A stretch of DNA of 64,000 nucleotides, taken from positions 96,780-160,779 of the forward strand of contig CABRHW010000003.1 in the NCBI GenBank assembly GCA_902470765.1. The letters run 5' to 3'. Position numbers and translations under genes: made by a program. Below the pieces are notes generated by a model. It did no database searches. It saw only the letters and a list, made by a program, of their open reading frames with translations, and had not been told where the DNA came from. Of this stretch, positions 44,762-53,390 are shown piece after piece. Position 1 is the stretch's first letter; every line of letters starts with the position of its first letter. The DNA comes from an uncultured Collinsella sp. GTDB lineage: Bacteria; Actinomycetota; Coriobacteriia; Coriobacteriales; Coriobacteriaceae.

Positions 44762-46099
44762 TTAGGGAAGTTCGCGCTTGACAACCTCGACGATGTCGTC
44801 GACGACGCGCTGGGTCAGCTCGTGCGTCTCGGCCTCGGCCATAACGCGAACCAGCGGCTCGGTGCCACTCGGACGCACCAGAATGCGGCCACGGCCGTCA
44901 AGCTCCTTCTCGGCGGCAGCGACGGCATCCCAGATGGGCTGGCAGTCGTCCAGGCCGGCCTTATTGTCGGAGTGCACGTTGACGAGCACCTGCGGATACT
45001 TCTTCATGATGCCAGCAAGATCGGTAAGCGTGCGACCGGTGCGCTTGAGCACGGCAAGCAGCTGCAACGCCGTCACCAGACCGTCGCCGGTGGTGTTGTG
45101 CTCAAGGAAGATGATGTGGCCGGACTGCTCGCCGCCGATAACGGCGCCGTCCGCGAGCATGCGCTCAAGAACATAGCGGTCGCCCACGGCGGTCTGGACC
45201 ATCTCGAAGCCTTGCTCCTTCATAGCGATGGAGAAGCCCAGGTTGCACATGACGGTCGAGACGATCTCGGAGTTGGCGAGCTTACCGCGAGCAGCGAGGT
45301 CGGAGCCACAGATGGCCAGGATGTAGTCGCCGTCGATCTCGTTGCCCTCGCTGTCCACAAAGAGCACGCGGTCGGCGTCGCCATCGTGGGCCAGACCGAT
45401 GTCGGCGTGGGTGCGCAGCACGAGCTCGCGCAGAGGCTCAAGGTGGGTGGAGCCGCACTCGACGTTGATGTCGGTGCCGCAGTAGTCGGTGTTGATGGCG
45501 TGGACCGTGGCACCCAGGCGCTGGAGCGCGGCAGGCGTGGTCTGGCACGAAGCGCCGTGGCCACAGTCGACGGCAACGACCAGGCCATCGAGCTTAAGGC
45601 CGTCGAGCGTGCTGATGGCATGATCGACATATGCCTTGCGGGCGTCCTTCATCTTGATGATGTGGCCCACGCCGGCACCGGTCGGCAGCGTATCGGCAGC
45701 CATGGCTTCCTCGGACATGACCCAGGCGCTGATCTCTTCCTCGACAGCATCGGGAAGCTTCATGCCCTTGCGGCTAAAGAACTTGATGCCGTTGAACTCC
45801 GGCGGATTATGCGAAGCGGAGATGACGATGCCGCCATCGAGCTCGTTCTGAACAGTGAGCAGCGCCACGGCAGGCGTGGGGATAACGCCGCAGCAATGCG
45901 GGCGGCCGCCCTCGGCCATAATGCCGGCGGTCAGAGCGCTCTCGAGCATGGTGCCCGAAAGACGCGTGTCACGGCCGACGCAGATATCCGGACCAAGAAA
46001 CTTGGTCGCCGCGCGGCCCAGGCGAAACGCGAGGTCGCACGAAAGATCGGCGTTGGCGACGCCACGGACGCCATCGGTACCGAAGATGTTCTGGGGCAT
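44762..46099 (-). CDS. glmM: Phosphoglucosamine mutase
   Basis: A 445-aa enzyme. The ATG at 46099 follows AAGGAG. It has the GlmM N-terminus FGTDGVRGVAN, the phosphoserine loop ISASHNPP (Ser96), the metal loop DGDADRVLFVD and C-terminal VRPSGTEPLVRVMAEAE. It converts glucosamine-6-phosphate to glucosamine-1-phosphate for UDP-GlcNAc and peptidoglycan. The gene lies after rplM-rpsI, a common arrangement, but a terminator separates it. Confidence 0.97.
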   Translation of the reverse strand: MPQNIFGTDGVRGVANADLSCDLAFRLGRAATKFLGPDICVGRDTRLSGTMLESALTAGIMAEGGRPHCCGVIPTPAVALLTVQNELDGGIVISASHNPPEFNGIKFFSRKGMKLPDAVEEEISAWVMSEEAMAADTLPTGAGVGHIIKMKDARKAYVDHAISTLDGLKLDGLVVAVDCGHGASCQTTPAALQRLGATVHAINTDYCGTDINVECGSTHLEPLRELVLRTHADIGLAHDGDADRVLFVDSEGNEIDGDYILAICGSDLAARGKLANSEIVSTVMCNLGFSIAMKEQGFEMVQTAVGDRYVLERMLADGAVIGGEQSGHIIFLEHNTTGDGLVTALQLLAVLKRTGRTLTDLAGIMKKYPQVLVNVHSDNKAGLDDCQPIWDAVAAAEKELDGRGRILVRPSGTEPLVRVMAEAETHELTQRVVDDIVEVVKRELP

Positions 46100-46148
46100 A
46101 GGATCGCTCCTTCCCTAGCAGGCGATATGCAACCGCCCACCCTAGTCG

Positions 46149-46192
46149 AAAAAGAAAAGCGGGACCCGCCGAGGAATCGGCAGGCCCCGCTT
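46149..46192 (-). terminator. rpsI terminator
   Basis: On the minus strand a GC-rich imperfect stem (AGCGGGGCC...GGGTCCCGCT) ends in TTTTCTTTTTC. Confidence 0.82.
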
Positions 46193-46222
46193 GTACATTG
46201 TATCTCGAAAGGAGATAAAACC

Positions 46223-46618
<396 letters not shown>

Positions 46619-46620
46619 CT

Positions 46621-47064
46621 TTAAGCCTCCAGCTCAATCTTCGTGGGGTTCTGGGCAGCATGCGGATGCTCGGTGCCAGCGTAGACCTTAAGCTTGGTCA
46701 TCTGGGCACGGCCGAGGGTGGTCTTGGGCAGCATACCGCGAACGGCGCGCTCGATGACCTTCTCCGGGTGCTTCTCCATAGCCTGGCGGAAGCTCTCAGC
46801 CTTGAGGCCGCCGTTGTAGCCGCTGTGGCGATAATAGGTCTTCGTGTCGGCCTTGTTACCGGTAAGCTGGACCTTATCGGCGTTGATGACGACAACGAAG
46901 TCGCCGCAGTCGCTGTTGGGCGTGAACTGGGGCTTGTTCTTACCGCGCAGGATCATTGCGATCTGGGTGGCAAGACGGCCCAGGACAGCACCATCGGCGT
47001 CGACGAGAACCCAGTTGCGCTGGACCTCGCCCTGCTTGGCGTAGTGAGTCGATTTCGAAATCAC
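46621..47064 (-). CDS. rplM: Ribosomal protein L13
   Basis: A 147-aa 50S protein starting at a GTG (47064) with GGAGGAG upstream. Signature stretches are WVLVDADGAVLGRLATQIA, FVVVINADKVQLTGNK, YYRHSGYNGGLK and AVRGMLPKTTLGRAQM. It is cotranscribed with rpsI. The 5' leader is about 60 bases. Confidence 0.98.
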   Translation of the reverse strand: MISKSTHYAKQGEVQRNWVLVDADGAVLGRLATQIAMILRGKNKPQFTPNSDCGDFVVVINADKVQLTGNKADTKTYYRHSGYNGGLKAESFRQAMEKHPEKVIERAVRGMLPKTTLGRAQMTKLKVYAGTEHPHAAQNPTKIELEA

Positions 47065-47130
47065 TTAGACTCCTCCATGTACAGTACGTGTTGTTACAGA
47101 GATTCACGGGGCTCTGCAAGTAACCCGTCC

Positions 47131-47158
47131 ATATTACCCCGCTCGTCGTACGAGTCAA
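47131..47158 (-). promoter_or_regulatory. Promoter of rplM-rpsI
   Basis: On the minus strand TTGACT (47158-47153), a 16-bp spacer and TAATAT (47136-47131) form a near-consensus sigma-70 promoter about 60 bases before the rplM start. Confidence 0.8.
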
Positions 47159-47257
47159 CAGGTATTTTGGCTCCGACCAGAGTTTCTGCACATGTCATCC
47201 ACGAGCCGTGATTTTCCAGCTCTTTAGCTGTTGCCATTTTTTGAGGGTTCGCCGTCG

Positions 47258-48136
47258 TTAGCGCTCGACGAACTCTTGGATTTCCGCGAGCAGGCGCTTT
47301 GCCTCCTGACGGCCCTGGATATACAGGTCGAGGAGCTTTGCCGAATCGTGCTCGACATGGCCGACCTCGACCGGCTTTTGCGGAGCGACGACCAGCGCAC
47401 GGCCCTCGCGCTCATACTTCCACAGGTGCATGCGCTGGATGTTGTAACGGTCGTGGCGTGTCTCGATAGCCTCGAGCAGATAGGGGTAGTCGGCATAACG
47501 CGCACGCGCGGCCGGCAAAAACTCGTAGGGCTTTTTCTCATACGAACGGTCCTGCGTGACGATGACGACCGCACGGTCGAAGCCCGCCTCCTCCAGCACG
47601 TGCTCGATGGGGACCGAATCGGCCACGCCGCCGTCGACGTATTTGTGCCCGTCAATCTCGACCGGCGGCGTCACCAGCGGCAGCGACGTCGAGGCGCGCA
47701 CGGCATCGAGGTCAAGCACGGCGCTTTTGACCGGCAGGTACGTGGCGGTTCCAAACAACATGTCCGTCGCAACGGCGTACATCTCGATGGGGCTGGCGTC
47801 GAACGTCTCGTTGTCAAAGGGATCCAGGCGGTCCTGGACATCGTTGAAGATAAAGTCGTAACCCACAATAGAGCCCGTAGACGCAAACGATGCGGCGCCC
47901 ATGAAGCGGCTGTCATTGCAGAAAGCCAGGTTGATGCGGTTGGCACGGCCGATCTGGTGCGACTTGTAGTTCACGCCGTTGAGGGCGCCGGCCGATACGC
48001 CATATACCGCCGGAATCTCGACGCCAGCCTCCATGAGGACGTCGAGCACGCCGGCGGTAAATTGCCCGCGGAAGCTGCCGCCCTCCAGGACGAGCGCGAC
48101 CTTGCCGGCGTTCTTTGCCTTATCTTCTGCAGTCAT
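47258..48136 (-). CDS. Patatin-like phospholipase
   Basis: A 292-aa protein with the patatin Ser-Asp dyad: oxyanion GGSFRG (about 19-24), nucleophile elbow GVSAG with Ser48, and DGG with Asp168. The C-terminal half is alpha/beta with Arg-rich tail. It probably hydrolyses acyl chains from phospholipids or related lipids; no signal peptide, so it acts in the cytoplasm. Divergent from the repeat-rich spacer preceding tmRNA. It resembles YjjU/RssA-type patatins more than toxins. Confidence 0.9.
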   Translation of the reverse strand: MTAEDKAKNAGKVALVLEGGSFRGQFTAGVLDVLMEAGVEIPAVYGVSAGALNGVNYKSHQIGRANRINLAFCNDSRFMGAASFASTGSIVGYDFIFNDVQDRLDPFDNETFDASPIEMYAVATDMLFGTATYLPVKSAVLDLDAVRASTSLPLVTPPVEIDGHKYVDGGVADSVPIEHVLEEAGFDRAVVIVTQDRSYEKKPYEFLPAARARYADYPYLLEAIETRHDRYNIQRMHLWKYEREGRALVVAPQKPVEVGHVEHDSAKLLDLYIQGRQEAKRLLAEIQEFVER

Positions 48137-48231
48137 ATTGACCTCCTGCGATTGCGTTTTGGCTTTCTTCTACCCAGTTTTGGAATGGAGGGCGCATAGG
48201 TTTTGGAGTTGAGGAGATGGGACAGAAAGTG

Positions 48232-48422
48232 CGTCCCAGTTTGAGGCGGGATTCCGGGATGAACTTTCCGCTAGCCATTCATTTGGAAATTGCATCCCAT
48301 TCCGAATGAGAATTCCGGGACGCAGTTTCCGCTTGATGTGTCATCCGGAAACTACGTCCCAGTCTGAGTGCGGATTCCGGGACGCGCTTTCCGCCTGGGC
48401 CGCCATTGGGAAGCGCGTCCCA
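48232..48422. repeat. Three tandem 61-62-bp units with covarying hairpins
   Basis: Units start at CGTCCCA 48232, CATCCCA 48293, CGTCCCA 48355 and end at CGTCCCA 48416 (periods 61, 62, 61). Each has a dyad: GGGATGAACTTTCC with TTGGAAATTGCATCCC; GGGACGCAGTTTCC with GGAAACTACGTCCC; GGGACGCGCTTTCC with GGGAAGCGCGTCCC. The terminal pair changes from TG/CA to CG/CG together, so pairing is kept. Confidence 0.7.
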
Positions 48423-48446
48423 CCCTGCGTTGCCGTAGCGTTTTCC

Positions 48447-48489
48447 TAACGCTCGCGCCCTGCACAGAGTTCGATTCTCCGCGGTACGG
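48447..48489 (+). repeat. 43-bp direct repeat, copy 1 (contains a tmRNA 3'-end-like segment)
   Basis: The 43 bases are identical to 48657-48699. GAGTTCGATTCTCCGCG inside them matches the tmRNA T-arm region (minus strand, near 48758-48776), in inverted orientation. The spacing between copies is 210 bp. Confidence 0.65.
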
Positions 48490-48656
48490 GGCTTGCGTTG
48501 AAGTGGGGCATGGGCAGCCGGAGCTCAATCGGCATCGTATCTATATGTGGTCGAGGCTTTGCGCGGAGAATCCGCGTATTTGCTTCGCAAATCCGCACCG
48601 GCTTCGGCCGCCTGCCGGCGTCCTCGCCCGCTCGCTACAAACGCTCCGCGTTTGCT

Positions 48657-48699
48657 TAACGCTCGCGCCCTGCACAGAGTTCGATTCTCCGCGGTACGG
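48657..48699 (+). repeat. 43-bp direct repeat, copy 2
   Basis: Identical to 48447-48489. It lies immediately before the tmRNA terminator hairpin. A remnant of integration at the tmRNA gene, or duplication of its 3' end, is possible. Confidence 0.65.
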
Positions 48700-48710
48700 A
48701 CAAGAAATAA

Positions 48711-48742
48711 AAAGGCAGGTAGATATGAGTATCTACCTGCCT
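48711..48742 (-). terminator. tmRNA terminator
   Basis: On the minus strand CAGGCAGGTAGATA pairs with its complement around CTCA and is followed by TTTTTAT. Confidence 0.85.
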
Positions 48743-48750
48743 GTTGCTTA

Positions 48751-49114
48751 TGGTGGAGGCGCGGAGAATCGAACTCCGGTCCACGAAAGCCCCCTGATTG
48801 GCATCTCCAAGCTCAGTCGCTGGTTTAGTCTCGGACGCTTTGCGCGCAGCGACACGCTCGCGGCATCCCAACCGGTTCGGTCTTAGCCCGCGCCATACCG
48901 ATTACGTGCGCAGGAGCATTCCCCTAACATGACGTCGCGCCGGTGTCGGGGAAATCACCGGGTTGACGCGCCGCTATAAATTAAGCAGCGAGAGCCATAG
49001 GCTCAAAAGAAGAGTTGTTGTCAATTCAATTTGACGGTACCCCTGTTTAACGAGGCGAGGAGACCTCGGCTTGCTTCCTCTCTCAGAGCTATCGTGTCGA
49101 AACCAGTCGCCCCC
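48751..49114 (-). ncRNA. ssrA: Transfer-messenger RNA (tmRNA)
   Basis: About 364 nt. The 5' end GGGGGCGACTGGTTTCGAC pairs with CGCCTCC near the 3' end, which has the T arm GGAGTTCGATTCTCC and an encoded CCA at 48753-48751. The tag frame runs from GAC at 49022 to TAA at 48981 and reads DNNSSFEPMALAA; the resume codon itself is uncertain. tmRNA releases stalled ribosomes and tags the peptides for degradation. The terminator at 48711-48742 fits. Confidence 0.93.
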
Positions 49115-49353
49115 GGATGTCGGGAAAGTCTGGATGGTATCGGGCCTGCAAACACCCGATAACCGTCGACTTTTCAAGGAACACGCGGGGTGAACCCCGC
49201 TCGTGGATAGCTATCTTACCACGTTCTAAAGGCAGACAGCTGTTCTATGCACGAGCTGTGAAGACCCCAATGTGCGCCGCACTTCGCACTTTTGCTACCG
49301 ATTGCGTCACGTATATTTTCGCCAAGCAAAATTGACCCGTCGAAAGGACCGTT

Positions 49354-49788
49354 ATGGATACCAAGCAGCAACTCGTCAATGCCCTCGCAGGCCTGGGCTC
49401 AACCATTACCGAAGCTATGGATGTCATCGAAGGCTTTGTCCCCTGCGGACATCCCGCCCTCACGGTATCGAACGCACTCGTCGCGCTGGACGCTGACGAT
49501 GATGCTGCTCTCGCCCAGCAGCTTGAGACCGTCGAGGGCTTTATCGACCACGTGAGTGAGAACCGCGGCGTGGCCGCCCACCACGGCATCGAGGTCGAGC
49601 TCGCGGATCCCAAAGCCGATCTGTTCGCAGCAATCCGCGAGGTAGGCGCCCTTATGCAGACCGCAGGCGTCAAGAACACCCAGGTCAACGAGTGGGTCTA
49701 CCGCAGTCTGGCAGCACTCGACAGCTCCGACGAAAAGGCAGCCGAGCAGCTCGCAGAAAGTCCCGCCATTAAGGCCGAGCTTTTGTAA
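49354..49788 (+). CDS. Hypothetical protein
   Basis: A 144-aa acidic protein. The ATG follows GAAAGGA. It is helical and Ala/Asp/Leu/Glu-rich (ALDADDDAALAQQLETVEGF), contains His pairs (GVAAHHGIEVEL) and no Cys beyond one; no signal or membrane segment. The family is not recognised. It ends about 60 bases before the convergent PIN gene. Confidence 0.6.
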   Translation: MDTKQQLVNALAGLGSTITEAMDVIEGFVPCGHPALTVSNALVALDADDDAALAQQLETVEGFIDHVSENRGVAAHHGIEVELADPKADLFAAIREVGALMQTAGVKNTQVNEWVYRSLAALDSSDEKAAEQLAESPAIKAELL

Positions 49789-49846
49789 ATAGCAGACGCG
49801 GGCCCCTTGGCGCATCGTCGTCCAAGAGGCCCGCAAGCAGTTCGCG

Positions 49847-50362
49847 TCAACCGATAGCCGCGCCGCCGCGTTCGGCCAAAGCAAGAATCGGCATCATTTG
49901 ACGAGGTGTTTTTGCTGCAAGATCGGCATGTTCGAGCAGCTTGCGATCGTTGGTCACCAAGTAATCGACCTGCGCGCGTTTGCACGCGGCGAGCACCAAG
50001 TTGTCCTCGTAATCGCGATGGAGTGCTAAGTATTTGTCGGCCAGCCACAGATCGGATGCATCAGCGCCCACGGCCATAGCGTTTTCGGTCATGTTCCGAA
50101 CAAACGCCAGCGCCGCATCGCCAATCGCGCGGGCAGACGCCTCGTCGAGCGCTCCCCCGCTGGCAAGAACGCTACGCTTCAGCTCGTGTTGGACAACGTA
50201 CAGCACGTCCTTGGCGATATGCACCGGAAAGAACAGCAATGCCCCCGCCTCCGTCGCCTGCCCAATAAACGCACGTGCGGCAAGCGACTCGGCATGGTCG
50301 GCGCAAAACGAATCAACCCATACGTTGGCATCCACCATTATTTTGAGGGGAGCCCCGCTCAC
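49847..50362 (-). CDS. PIN-domain toxin of a VapC-like type
   Basis: A 171-aa protein. The GTG at 50362 overlaps the antitoxin stop (GTGA), giving translational coupling; an in-frame ATG lies seven codons later. The PIN fold signature is KIMVDANVWVDSF (Asp near 11) with later acidic residues near ADKYLALHRDYEDNLVLAACK and a VTNDRK. PIN toxins cleave RNA (often tRNA) and are neutralised by their antitoxin. Larger than the common 130-aa VapC. Confidence 0.82.
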   Translation of the reverse strand: MSGAPLKIMVDANVWVDSFCADHAESLAARAFIGQATEAGALLFFPVHIAKDVLYVVQHELKRSVLASGGALDEASARAIGDAALAFVRNMTENAMAVGADASDLWLADKYLALHRDYEDNLVLAACKRAQVDYLVTNDRKLLEHADLAAKTPRQMMPILALAERGGAAIG

Positions 50363-50694
50363 AGGATCATCCCCTTTTGGCGATAGCGCTCGTCCATGGC
50401 TTCGGAATAGATTGTGTCCCAATCGCGATCGTCGGATGTAGACGATGTATCGACACCCAGGTTCGCGTAAAGCTGATCCGCCGCCGCCCATGATGCGGCG
50501 AACGGAGTATCGGGCGCGACGGTCTGCCGCCGGTCGTCGACGGCCGCAAGCACTTCCTCGCACTGCCCGCCACCCTGCGCGACCTTGGCCACCACCTTTT
50601 TGATGAGCTCGGGCAGTGACCCGCCCGAAAGCCGCAGCACCTCCTCGGCACGATTCTTGACCTGGCGATCTACGCGAACATTCACCTGCGCCAT
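50359..50694 (-). CDS. Ribbon-helix-helix/RelB-type antitoxin of the PIN toxin
   Basis: A 111-aa protein. I chose the ATG at 50694 because the DNA-binding segment QVNVRVDRQVKNRAEEVLRL starts right after it. The C-terminal half (VAPDTPFAASWAAADQLYANLGVD...) is acidic and unstructured-looking, the usual toxin-binding part. It overlaps the toxin start by four bases. Three GCTAGC boxes around the promoter (50735-50771) are the likely operator. The start has no strong ribosome binding site, so a start up to 20 codons earlier is possible. Confidence 0.78.
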   Translation of the reverse strand: MAQVNVRVDRQVKNRAEEVLRLSGGSLPELIKKVVAKVAQGGGQCEEVLAAVDDRRQTVAPDTPFAASWAAADQLYANLGVDTSSTSDDRDWDTIYSEAMDERYRQKGMIL

Positions 50695-50734
50695 GCCGCT
50701 AACAGCACCCACGTCGATCCCGCTCCCTTCAATT

Positions 50735-50771
50735 GCTAGCTCTGCTAGCCACACTATATAGAGAAGCTAGC
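50735..50771 (-). promoter_or_regulatory. Promoter with three GCTAGC boxes of the toxin-antitoxin operon
   Basis: GCTAGC occurs at 50735-50740, 50744-50749 and 50766-50771. The first two flank a TCT and the third lies 16 bp away, with a TATATAG-type -10 box (minus strand, about 50760-50754) between them. A ribbon-helix-helix antitoxin bound there would block transcription. Confidence 0.6.
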
Positions 50772-50779
50772 ACATGGTC

Positions 50780-50833
50780 AAACGCAAAAGGCCTGCGTCC
50801 GGACGACACCGATGCCGTCTGGGCGCAGGCCAG
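50780..50833 (-). terminator. Terminator of the P-type ATPase operon
   Basis: On the minus strand a long imperfect stem starting GGCCTGCG and ending CGCAGGCC is followed by TTTTG. Confidence 0.75.
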
Positions 50834-50855
50834 ATAACGTGGGTGAACACGTCTG

Positions 50856-52931
50856 TTAACGCAGGTACGCCTTTGCGTTGCCCAGGCTGTAGGCAATCGT
50901 CGAGCCGTTGTGCAGCAGTGACGACGCCTGCGGGGTAATCGCGCCGGTAATGCCCAGTGCCAAGAGCGCTGAGTTGGTGAGCATCACCTTAGAATAGGAG
51001 CTCGTCAGTCGGTCAATGAGGCCCTGGCTCATGCGGCGCAAACGCACGATCGCGGCAAGATCCGTATCGGTCAGGATGATATCGGCGACCTCCTTGGCAA
51101 TGTCGCTTCCGCCACCCATCGCCAAGCCCACGTCGGCCAAACCGAGCGCCGGCGAATCGTTGACGCCGTCGCCCACCATGGCAACATGGCGCCCCTCGCT
51201 CTTAATGCGCTCCACATAGGCGTACTTGTCCTCGGGCAGCAGTTCGGCCTTAAACTCGTCGACACCCGCCTCGCGCGCAATGCGCTCGGCCGTGCGCTCC
51301 GAATCGCCCGTGAGCATAACGACATGCTTGACGCCCAGCGCATGCAGGTCGGCGATTGCCTCGCGGACCCCGGGCTTGAGCGGGTCCTCGATACCGAGCA
51401 CGCCGACGACCTTTCCATCGACCGCCAGATACAGCGGCGACAGGCCCTGCATCTGGGACTCGATTTGCTCCTTAATGTCGGCCTCGAGCTGCGCGCTCTC
51501 GTCCTCAAACACAAAGTGTGCCGAGCCGATAATCGCGCGACGCCCTTCGATGGACGAAGCGATGCCGTGCGCCACAATATACTCGACCGCAGCGTGACGC
51601 TCGCGGTGCTCGAGCCCGCGCTCGCGGGCGGCGTTGACCACGGCACGCGCCACCGGATGCGGAAAATGCTCCTCCAAGCAAGCGGAAAGGCGCAGGACCT
51701 CGTCCTCGCTCCAGCCGTCGGTCGTGAGCACGCAAGCTAGGCGCGGCTGGGCCTCGGTCAGCGTACCGGTCTTGTCAAAGACAATGGTATCGGCCTTGGC
51801 AAACGACTCAAAGTACTTCGCGCCCTTGACCATAACGCCCATCTTGGCAGCATCGCTCATGGCAGTCATGACGGCAACGGAACCCGTGAGCTTGAGTGCG
51901 CACGAGTAGTCGACCATCAGTGCCGCCGAGGTCTTGATGAGGCTGCGGGTAGTAAGCGCAACCAGGCCCGCGAGCAGGAAGTTCCACGGGACGATCTTGT
52001 TGGCAAGGTCCTCCATATGCGACTGGCCCTCGGACTTGAGCGAGTCGGCCGTCTGCACGAGCGAGACGATTGAGCGCAGTTTGGTTTGCGCCGTATTGGC
52101 GCGCACGCGCACCAAGATGCCGCCGTCTTCCACGACGGTACCGGCGAACACGTCGTCGCCCACGCTGCGCTCGACGGCCAGCGGCTCGCCGGTCAGGGTC
52201 GCCTGGTTGACCATAGCGCTCCCCTGCTCGACAACACCGTCGATGCAGATGGACATGCCGGTACGCACGGCGACCAAGTCGCCGGGCTCGAGCTCGGTGG
52301 CGGCAACGCTTACCTCGGTGTCGCCGACGACCTTTTGCGCCTTGTCGGGCACATCGAGCAGCGAGTTGATGAGCTCGTTTTCGCTCATGGCGCGGGTGTA
52401 GTCCTCGAGCAGCTCGCCCACGTTGAGCAGGAACATCGTCTGGCCCGCGGTGTCGACATCACGTTTGACAAACGAGATACCGATGGCCGAAGCGTCGAGC
52501 ACGGGAACGGTCAGGCGCGGCTGCGCGAGCTCATGAAGGGCAGCGCGCAAAAATGCCATGTAACCGGCCACGACAAACACCGCACGCAGAGGCGTCGGCA
52601 AGAACCAGCGACGTGCGTAATGGGCACCGACGAGTGTCGCCAGGTCCATGACGAGCTTGTGTTTACGTGGCTCAAGCTGCATCACGTAACCCGTCTTTGC
52701 GTCGGCAATGGCCTGGGCATCGAGCGCACCGACGGCGGCCAGCACGGCATCGCGGCGCGGCTCATCGTATTCGAGCGCCATCTGGCCGATGCGGCCGTAG
52801 ACGCGCACCTTGTGCACGCCGTCGATGTCGCCGCCAAGCTTAAGAAGTGCATCGAGATCGCTCTCTGGCACAGGACCCGCCAATTGAAGACGGGTCCTGC
52901 CGGGGATCTCGCTAATAATCGAGAATCTCAT
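50856..52931 (-). CDS. P1B-type heavy-metal ATPase with an atypical YSC motif
   Basis: A 691-aa membrane pump. The N-terminus (about 1-75, RFSIISEIPGRTRLQLAG) looks like an HMA-type fold without the CxxC metal ligand. Hydrophobic segments flank the actuator (TLTGEPLAVE). The sixth-helix ion motif, usually CPC, is Y342-S343-C344 in VDYSCALKL. The phosphorylation site is DKTGT at Asp386, HP motif HFPHP, GDGVNDSPAL near 580. Related YSC-type pumps such as mycobacterial CtpC handle Mn, but the substrate is unknown. It is the second gene of an operon with a small protein (52950), and a terminator follows. Confidence 0.9.
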   Translation of the reverse strand: MRFSIISEIPGRTRLQLAGPVPESDLDALLKLGGDIDGVHKVRVYGRIGQMALEYDEPRRDAVLAAVGALDAQAIADAKTGYVMQLEPRKHKLVMDLATLVGAHYARRWFLPTPLRAVFVVAGYMAFLRAALHELAQPRLTVPVLDASAIGISFVKRDVDTAGQTMFLLNVGELLEDYTRAMSENELINSLLDVPDKAQKVVGDTEVSVAATELEPGDLVAVRTGMSICIDGVVEQGSAMVNQATLTGEPLAVERSVGDDVFAGTVVEDGGILVRVRANTAQTKLRSIVSLVQTADSLKSEGQSHMEDLANKIVPWNFLLAGLVALTTRSLIKTSAALMVDYSCALKLTGSVAVMTAMSDAAKMGVMVKGAKYFESFAKADTIVFDKTGTLTEAQPRLACVLTTDGWSEDEVLRLSACLEEHFPHPVARAVVNAARERGLEHRERHAAVEYIVAHGIASSIEGRRAIIGSAHFVFEDESAQLEADIKEQIESQMQGLSPLYLAVDGKVVGVLGIEDPLKPGVREAIADLHALGVKHVVMLTGDSERTAERIAREAGVDEFKAELLPEDKYAYVERIKSEGRHVAMVGDGVNDSPALGLADVGLAMGGGSDIAKEVADIILTDTDLAAIVRLRRMSQGLIDRLTSSYSKVMLTNSALLALGITGAITPQASSLLHNGSTIAYSLGNAKAYLR

Positions 52932-52949
52932 AGTTTGTGCCTGGGAGCG

Positions 52950-53195
52950 TTACTCGGCTGCCTCGTCAGCAGCGGCCTCGCTCTGGGTGATGTAAGCAGC
53001 CTCGGCAACCATGTCGTCGACATTAGCCTTGGCCTGCTCGACCATGTCCTGGTAGCCGTTCTTGATGCGCATGCCGCACGCGATACCCTGCACGCAGGCA
53101 TTCTTGACCGGAGCGCTGGTAAGCAGCTTGATGCCGGCCGTGCCAAGCAGAAAACCGCCACCAACAAGCAGGGTGTTAAACGTCGACTTTTTCAT
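52950..53195 (-). CDS. Small membrane-associated partner of the P-type ATPase (DUF6110-like)
   Basis: An 81-aa protein. The ATG at 53195 follows GGGAGAAG; an in-frame ATG upstream is less supported. The N-terminus is hydrophobic (NTLLVGGGFLLGTAGIKLL), followed by an Ala-rich helix with two Cys (NACVQGIACGMRI) and an acidic Ala-rich tail. It lies 18 bases before the ATPase. Small proteins of this type, DUF6110-like, recur next to such pumps, where they may assist or regulate transport. The role is inferred from neighbourhood. Confidence 0.65.
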   Translation of the reverse strand: MKKSTFNTLLVGGGFLLGTAGIKLLTSAPVKNACVQGIACGMRIKNGYQDMVEQAKANVDDMVAEAAYITQSEAAADEAAE

Positions 53196-53390
53196 GTTGC
53201 TTCTCCCTTTTGCCGCATTGGACGCGGCATGGTGCTTCAGCACCCGAGTAAACAAGTTTGCTCGAGCACGCTTTTGAAATATCTCAATTTTATCTAACTA
53301 TCTAGGTCAGCCATGGCTAACCTATTGAAAATTAACGATGCGGAGTAACCGATTGTCAATGTGAGAAAGGGACTGTCCCTTTGCCCCTTC

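Noticed and set aside
47065..47130. L13-type leader RNA before rplM
   Set aside because: The leader is short and I could not fold the described L13 leader hairpin with confidence; only the promoter was reported.
53362..53384. AAAGGGACTGTCCCTTT read as a terminator of the ABC genes
   Set aside because: The stem is almost a perfect palindrome with too small a loop and no T-run; I treat it only as a possible relative of the REP-like elements.
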